Assembly: GCF_044763875.1 (NCBI RefSeq)
Contig: NZ_JBIWGZ010000007.1
Span: forward strand, 124,001-188,000
DNA: 64,000 nt
Origin: Rummeliibacillus sp044763875
GTDB lineage: Bacteria > Bacillota > Bacilli > Bacillales_A > Planococcaceae
Direction of reading: 5' to 3'
Shown one piece after another: positions 60,868 through 64,000 of this stretch. Numbering within the stretch: position 1 is the stretch's first letter; each line of letters begins with the position of its first letter. Both the position numbers and the translations under genes were made by a program. Under the pieces are notes generated by a model, which ran no database searches, was not told the origin of the DNA, and worked only from the letters and a program-made list of their open reading frames with translations.

Positions 60868-61176
60868 TTATTTTCTCATTAGTTTTTGTATGGTTGTAAT
60901 TAGCTCATCTAGTACAGCATCGTCGCCTTCAGTTAATCGATCTTTTACACAGCCTTTTAAATGACCATCAAGTAAAACTTTGGCAACGCTGTTTAACGCA
61001 GATTGTGTAGCGGATAATTGAGTGATAATATCGTCGCAATATATATCCTTCTCGACCATGCCTTTAATACCACGAATTTGGCCTTCAATACGATTTAAAC
61101 GAGTAGTTAAATCCTTTTTGACATGTTCGGGATGGTGACTTTTACGACAAGAAGGGTTGATACATTCTTCAGTCAT
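60868..61176 (-). CDS. csoR: Copper-sensing repressor CsoR
   Basis: CsoR represses copper-efflux genes until it binds Cu+. The 102-residue helical protein shows LNRIEGQIRGIKGMVEKDIYCDD, and the Cu+ ligands Cys47, His72 and Cys76 (in DGHLKGC) are all present. An extra N-terminal Cys/His-rich segment (ECINPSCRKSHHPEH) is notable. I start at MTEECINPS after AGGAGG; an upstream extension of 30 codons has no ribosome site and crosses the operator. It leads csoR-copZ. Confidence 0.94.
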   Translation of the reverse strand: MTEECINPSCRKSHHPEHVKKDLTTRLNRIEGQIRGIKGMVEKDIYCDDIITQLSATQSALNSVAKVLLDGHLKGCVKDRLTEGDDAVLDELITTIQKLMRK

Positions 61177-61578
61177 AGACGCTCGCCTCCTTTTGTTTAT
61201 ACTATAACATACCTTATAGGGGTATGTGAAGTGCTTAATATTATTTAATAAAAAATTAACATTCAATCCGTGAATAATGTGGTATGAATAATATAGGCAA
61301 GAAATTGTAGTAAAGGGAGGTCCTTTTGTATAGTGTAGCGATAAAATATTGCTATAAGATAATGATGCCAGTCAAAAGTATGATTGTAAGTTGACAATGA
61401 ATATAGTATGATATATATCCATATTATTTATGTAACAATATTGAAAAATTTAAAACGTAAAAAAATGTTATGATAATAAGGGATACATAGTGAACTATTT
61501 GGTTATTATTAAAAGTAGTGGCAACCTATAGACGGTTGCTACGTCATATAAATATAAGAAATAGAAGAGGTGGAAAGT
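61177..61578. other. Intergenic region of about 402 bases
   Basis: It holds the csoR promoter and operator, a TTGACA near 61391 without a well-spaced -10, and AT-rich DNA leading to the next small ORF. No gene beyond that is supported. Confidence 0.6.
61209..61227. promoter_or_regulatory. CsoR operator ahead of csoR
   Basis: ATACCTTATAGGGGTATGT matches the copA site in its ATACC and GGGGTAT parts. It lies 33 bases upstream of the csoR start. Confidence 0.8.
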
Positions 61579-61716
61579 ATGTCAAGAGATGTAGATGTAA
61601 CAAAAATTATTGCGAATTTATCAAAACTTGGCGTTAAGGCAACGACTACTAAGTCTCGCTTAGAATTACTAAAAGCATTAGCACCACCAAAATCAGCTCC
61701 ACAAACTCAAAATTAA
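61579..61716 (+). CDS. Small protein of 45 residues
   Basis: The frame reads MSRDVDVTKIIANLSKLGV and continues with a KSRLELLKALAPPKSAP-like tail to a TAA. GAGGTGG lies at a good distance before the ATG, and a perfect terminator begins 17 bases after the stop, so I treat it as a real small gene. It is basic and probably one or two helices; a short DNA- or protein-binding role is possible but not shown. No family is recognised. Confidence 0.72.
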   Translation: MSRDVDVTKIIANLSKLGVKATTTKSRLELLKALAPPKSAPQTQN

Positions 61717-61732
61717 TTTAAAAACATCATTC

Positions 61733-61762
61733 AACTTCGACCAAAAAGTCGAAGTTTTTTAT
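61733..61762 (+). terminator. Terminator of the 45-residue protein gene
   Basis: AACTTCGAC pairs with GTCGAAGTT around CAAAAA, followed by T. Confidence 0.9.
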
Positions 61763-61797
61763 TTAAATGCTGAAGCGGCCCCTCTAAATCTAAACAC

Positions 61798-61843
61798 AAA
61801 AACAGCCCAAAGAGACTTTACTATCTCTTTGGGCTGTTTTTTT
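61798..61843. terminator. Bidirectional terminator of rodA
   Basis: AAAAACAGCCCAAAGAGA pairs perfectly with its complement around an 8-base loop, between convergent genes. Confidence 0.92.
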
Positions 61844-61888
61844 AGCTCCATGTGCCTATAAAACTAGCCGAGTACGCGGAGTTTTATG

Positions 61889-63082
61889 TCAGAAATCGTC
61901 GTTATCATCATGATTACCAAACATATATGTTCGGTAATGGAATTTCATACTGAAAACTAAACCTAATGCTAAAGCATTCCCCATCATTGAACTACCACCA
62001 TAACTTATAAATGGAAGCGGAATTCCGGTAATTGGCAATAATTGAGTAGTCATACCGATATTTTCGAATACGTGGAATGTAATCATTGCAATAATGCCTG
62101 CACAAACATAAGTACAGAATGGATCTTTCATCTGTAAAGTAAGTTTTGTTAGATGGAAAATCAAGAAGAAGAATAAACAAATTACGATACTTGCCCCGAT
62201 AAATCCATATTCTTCACCGATTACACTGAAGATAAAATCGGTATGGTTTTCTGGTACATATACTTCACGATGTTTGAATCCTTTACCAAAGATTTCACCT
62301 GATCCGATAGCATTCAATGAAGATATTAAATGGTATCCATCTCCTGTAGAATAAGAGTAAGGATCTAACCAAGAGTAAATACGTGCGAATTGATATGGAC
62401 TAAAACCAAGTTTTTCAGAAAGAAAGTCTTGCGCATAAAGAGCCATCCATAATAGTGCCGCGCCGATTACGCTAACAGTTCCAGCAACTGGTAAAATAAT
62501 TTTCCAAGAAATCCCAGCTACGATAATGATAGCTGCTGTAATAGCAAAGAATACCAATGCAGTACCCAAGTCAGGTTGTTTCATTATAAATAATAATGGA
62601 ACCAATAATACTAAAAGAATTTTACCTAATAAGATAAAATCTGTTTTTAATGATTTCATTGTATATTCTTCATGGTGTTTACTTACAGTTCTTGCGAGTG
62701 CAAGTATAAAGAAAGTCTTCATGAATTCTGACGGTTGGATATCAGCAAAACCTAAGTGGAACCAACTTTTGGCGCCATTTCGGGGTTCAGCGATTTGACC
62801 AACACCACCAGGAGCAATCATTAAAATAAGAAGGACGAATATCCCAGCTCCATATAAATACCATGCCATTTTCTTATATTGATCAGGCTCAAAATACATC
62901 ATACAAGCCACAATACAAGCACCTACAAAGTACCAGAAAAGTTGTTTTGGTACGAAATTAATGCCATACTGACCTGATGTTTGTGCCGAAGCAATAGCCA
63001 ACAAACTTACAATACAAAATAGCATCATTATGAAAGCGAGCGTCCAGTCAAAACGGTCGGAAAAAGTTCTCTTTGAATTCAT
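61889..63082 (-). CDS. rodA: Rod-shape SEDS peptidoglycan polymerase RodA
   Basis: RodA is the SEDS glycosyltransferase that polymerises glycan strands for cell elongation. The 397-residue protein has about ten membrane helices with RNGAKSWFHLGFADIQPSEF, MKQPDLGTALVF, the loop SWLDPYSYSTGDGYHLISSL, VPENHTDFIFSVIGEEYG and PFISYGGSSMMGN, the SEDS signature. FtsW and SpoVE are relatives; PQD-type wording and IQPSEF favour RodA. The ATG six bases after AGGTGA is used rather than an overlapping GTG. The C-terminus is unusually Asp/Asn-rich (GNHDDNDDF). Confidence 0.93.
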   Translation of the reverse strand: MNSKRTFSDRFDWTLAFIMMLFCIVSLLAIASAQTSGQYGINFVPKQLFWYFVGACIVACMMYFEPDQYKKMAWYLYGAGIFVLLILMIAPGGVGQIAEPRNGAKSWFHLGFADIQPSEFMKTFFILALARTVSKHHEEYTMKSLKTDFILLGKILLVLLVPLLFIMKQPDLGTALVFFAITAAIIIVAGISWKIILPVAGTVSVIGAALLWMALYAQDFLSEKLGFSPYQFARIYSWLDPYSYSTGDGYHLISSLNAIGSGEIFGKGFKHREVYVPENHTDFIFSVIGEEYGFIGASIVICLFFFLIFHLTKLTLQMKDPFCTYVCAGIIAMITFHVFENIGMTTQLLPITGIPLPFISYGGSSMMGNALALGLVFSMKFHYRTYMFGNHDDNDDF

Positions 63083-63408
63083 AATAGTCACCTAAATTAG
63101 TAGATTTAACACAAGTTTTGTCCAGCTCAAGCGGTAGAACCTAGAGGGTTTACAGAATGTAATCCCGATTGTTTTTTCAACACAACGTCACATTTAGGCA
63201 ATTTTTCTTAAAGAAATCCCTTATTTGAAAACTTTTTTGCCTGTCAGGACGTCTAGGTTTAAGTATAAACGAGCCGCTTTTACTTTAAAATATTATAGTC
63301 TATATTATTGTATCATGCTCGTGCACAAAGTTGTGACGAAATCCAATCACAAATGTTTCAAATTTCGCTATAACATCTTATAATAATATTGGAAATGAGG
63401 TGATCGAC
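63083..63408. other. Intergenic region of about 326 bases with a degenerate palindromic repeat
   Basis: No gene is seen. AAGCGG-N3-AACCTAG (63129-63144) and CTAGGTT...CCGCTT (63253-63279) form a long imperfect inverted repeat preceded by GTCCAGCTC, wording that recalls another Bacillus-group palindromic repeat. The promoters of rodA and the last gene must also lie here. Confidence 0.5.
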
Positions 63409-64000
63409 TTGGCAAAAAAAATGCGAGCTGCTGACGATTTTTTACATCACTTATATATACATATGAACGAATTAAACCAATTTGTGATTTTTAGTGGTTT
63501 AACTTTCCGTGAATTTGTCTCTGCAGTCGGTCCGCTTCAAAATATTTTGCTGCTAAAAAATGAATACGAAGATGGTTCATTTAATATGCATACACGGTTA
63601 GAGTTCGTAGAGGAGAAAGGTATACCAAAGTTTGTTAAAAAAGCGATGGATTCCAAAAAGGATTTATGTTGGATCGATTTTTCTGATGAACGTAAGTTAA
63701 ACCTTCTAACACCACAAGAACAAGCAGAACTACTCTATATTGGTCATAAAAAAGAACCAATCCGTTCTCCCTTTTATCATCAATTACAAAATAAGTATGT
63801 ATATCTTTCAAGCGAAGAAGAAAAAATCTCTAAAATATACTTCCGTGATTTAGCAGATGTAGAGAAATTAGTAACACAAGTATTTAATATCATTATTCAA
63901 GAAAAAGAACGATTAACACCTTTTTGGAGGAGAAAAGCGAATAACCTTAAACCTTTATTTACTGAAGAAATGATGGGGAATTTCCATGAGAATATAAAAG
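63409..64000 (+). CDS. Unknown protein, 5' part only (runs off the window)
   Basis: An open frame of 197 codons without stop reaches the window edge. It starts with TTG five bases after GAGGTGAT and reads MAKKMRAADDFLHHLYIHMN, then FVIFSGLTFREFVSAVGPLQ and LCWIDFSDERKLNLLTPQEQ. It has no signal peptide or membrane helix. I do not recognise the family; the mixed charged/aromatic composition suggests a soluble protein. The C-terminal part is missing, so no function is proposed. Confidence 0.8.
   Translation, partial: MAKKMRAADDFLHHLYIHMNELNQFVIFSGLTFREFVSAVGPLQNILLLKNEYEDGSFNMHTRLEFVEEKGIPKFVKKAMDSKKDLCWIDFSDERKLNLLTPQEQAELLYIGHKKEPIRSPFYHQLQNKYVYLSSEEEKISKIYFRDLADVEKLVTQVFNIIIQEKERLTPFWRRKANNLKPLFTEEMMGNFHENIK

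Noticed and set aside
61326..61394. A 22-codon frame with TTG start after GGGAGG
   Set aside because: The ribosome site is part of a small palindrome (AAAGG/CCTTT), there is no terminator, and the frame reads into a TTGACA promoter-like element.

Overview
The window is about 64 kb of AT-rich chromosomal DNA from a low-GC Firmicute. Gene content and order point to the Bacillaceae/Planococcaceae, probably near Lysinibacillus, Solibacillus or Rummeliibacillus. Pairs and operons match Bacillus subtilis arrangements (yclNOPQ-type siderophore uptake, thrC-thrB, an Rrf2 regulator beside an NAD(P)-binding protein, csoR-copZ-copA), ribosome binding sites are strong, and TTG/GTG starts are frequent. 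The genus is an inference. I see no rRNA, tRNA, CRISPR array, phage or transposase gene.

Layout. 1-3.9 kb: Fur-boxed siderophore ABC importer. 4-7.8 kb: PAP2 phosphatase, a divergent MFS exporter/LysR pair, a ZIP metal transporter. 7.9-12.6 kb: Rrf2-controlled oxidoreductase, thrCB, a NiaP-like niacin transporter. 12.9-16.6 kb: Tat-exported gluconate-2-dehydrogenase-type complex with its own tatA-tatC. 16.7-18.4 kb: glpK preceded by a glpF remnant. 18.4-22 kb: MazG-like protein and a probable D- to L-amino-acid conversion set (M20 deacylase, N-succinylamino acid racemase, GNAT). 22.2-28.6 kb: pyrophosphatase, a Rieske flavoprotein, then an electrophile/redox-stress group (FrnE-like DsbA, azoreductase, YceI, CatE-like dioxygenase, HxlR regulator). 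28.7-34.8 kb: murB, exoA, penicillin acylase, two crcB genes, a P1 peptidase. 35-40 kb: cadC-cadA, tandem GNAT, mntR-like regulator, cvfB. 40.2-44.3 kb: small envelope proteins and acetyltransferases. 44.4-48 kb: CoA-transferase with LytTR and AraC regulators. 48-53.4 kb: YidC2, a carboxypeptidase, cardiolipin synthase, TcyP. 53.4-57.3 kb: XRE-TPR regulator divergent from one MFS exporter, plus a second exporter. 58.4-61.2 kb: copper operon. 61.6 kb to the end: a 45-residue ORF, rodA and a gene running off the window.

Regulation is unusually legible. Visible operators include Fur (yclN), an Rrf2-type TGTAAC-N7-GTTACA pair, a CadC box, two CsoR boxes, three copies of GTTTAAT-N3-ATTAAAC between an XRE-TPR regulator and its MFS neighbour, and an MhqR-like operator at frnE, azoR and yceI. 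The first two of those carry a duplicated 68-bp promoter-operator cassette.

The least explained material is a family of structured intergenic repeats found just downstream of five genes (thrB, frnE, the penicillin acylase, the TetR gene and copA), always in the same orientation as the upstream gene. One copy carries two hairpins with GUCCU and AUCCU loops, which fits what I recall of the Bacillaceae-1 RNA motif. Another copy is split by an unrelated palindromic MITE-like insert. All assignments rest on reading the sequence and on remembered family features; no searches were run.
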